DNA from: a virus
DNA: 22,657 nucleotides
Direction: 5' to 3' (one strand)
IMG/VR virus record: IMGVR_UViG_3300017706_001606
Coordinates: 1 to 22,657 of that record
Shown: positions 22,537-22,657 of the stretch, one piece after another
Position numbering within the stretch: the stretch's first letter is position 1
How the letters are laid out: each line of letters opens with the position of its first letter
Made by a program: the position numbers and the translations under genes
The notes under the pieces: model-generated
Told to the model about the DNA's origin: nothing
What the model saw: only the letters and a program-made list of their open reading frames with translations
The model's database searches: none

Positions 22537-22657
22537 TTCTGAAATTGATTTTAACTAATTTATCTAATCCAGCATTTATATGCATTTCATCATCTAAGAC
22601 AAGGTCAAAATCGTATCTTTCATCTAATGGAAGAACTAAATCAACTTGTGAACCCCA
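22505..22657 (-). CDS. C-terminal end of an unidentified gene, cut by window edge
   Basis: The frame is open from the right edge to TGA at 22507-22505 and encodes 50 residues beginning WGSQVDLVLPLDERYDFDLV and ending NFRNDPFQQHPQS. The other two minus frames are closed within about 20 bases of the edge, so this is the likely coding frame. It overlaps the phoH start by 32 bases. The acidic composition gives no family clue, and I cannot say what the whole protein does. Confidence 0.65.
   Translation of the reverse strand, partial: WGSQVDLVLPLDERYDFDLVLDDEMHINAGLDKLVKINFRNDPFQQHPQS

Overview
This window reads as part of the virion-structure region of a contractile-tailed (myovirus, T4-like module order) phage with low-GC DNA, probably marine. 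Every supported gene lies on the minus strand, so the region is transcribed from high to low coordinates. Start codons are preceded by A/T-rich leaders with essentially no Shine-Dalgarno sequence. That is typical of phages of Bacteroidota (for example marine Flavobacteriia), so I infer such a host with moderate confidence. No integrase, transposase, tRNA gene, CRISPR array or diversity-generating reverse transcriptase is visible. There is no gene-free stretch longer than about 95 bases.

Layout in transcription order. (1) 22657-17703: the end of an unidentified gene, a PhoH-family ATPase, then a cluster of adhesin/fibre-like genes. These are a small beta-rich protein, a fibre protein with a short Gly-Pro-Gln collagen stalk, a fibre protein with a long Gly-Thr-Ser/Gly-Ser-Ser stalk, a further fibre-like protein, and two translationally coupled miniproteins ending in a terminator. 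(2) 17702-11377: a GC-rich leader that can fold into a compact junction with a possible pseudoknot, another fibre-like protein, then the neck and tail-shaft block: gp13-like, gp14-like and gp15-like neck/tail-completion proteins, a coiled-coil protein, tail sheath and tail tube. It ends in a strong hairpin terminator. (3) 11331-1: the tail-assembly and baseplate block: a gp26-like protein overlapping a gp51-like or chaperone-like reading frame at a T-run, the tape measure protein, two proteins that probably belong to the baseplate, a LysM (gp53-like) wedge protein, a large hub protein carrying a fused M15-type peptidase, a conserved unknown protein, and a second, longer Gly-Thr-Ser/Gly-Ser-Ser repeat protein cut by the window edge.

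Together the genes would build neck, sheath, tube, baseplate and host-binding fibres. The order 13-14-15-18-19-26-51-tape measure follows T4, but terminase, portal and capsid genes are absent here. A recurrent 9-base motif (plus strand ATAAATATT) sits just upstream of most genes that have an intergenic gap and is absent at overlapping junctions, suggesting a promoter or leader element. The points most worth a second look are this motif, the folded leader at 17631-17676, the candidate +1 frameshift at 10623-10629, the hub-peptidase fusion and the proline-poor collagen-like stalks.
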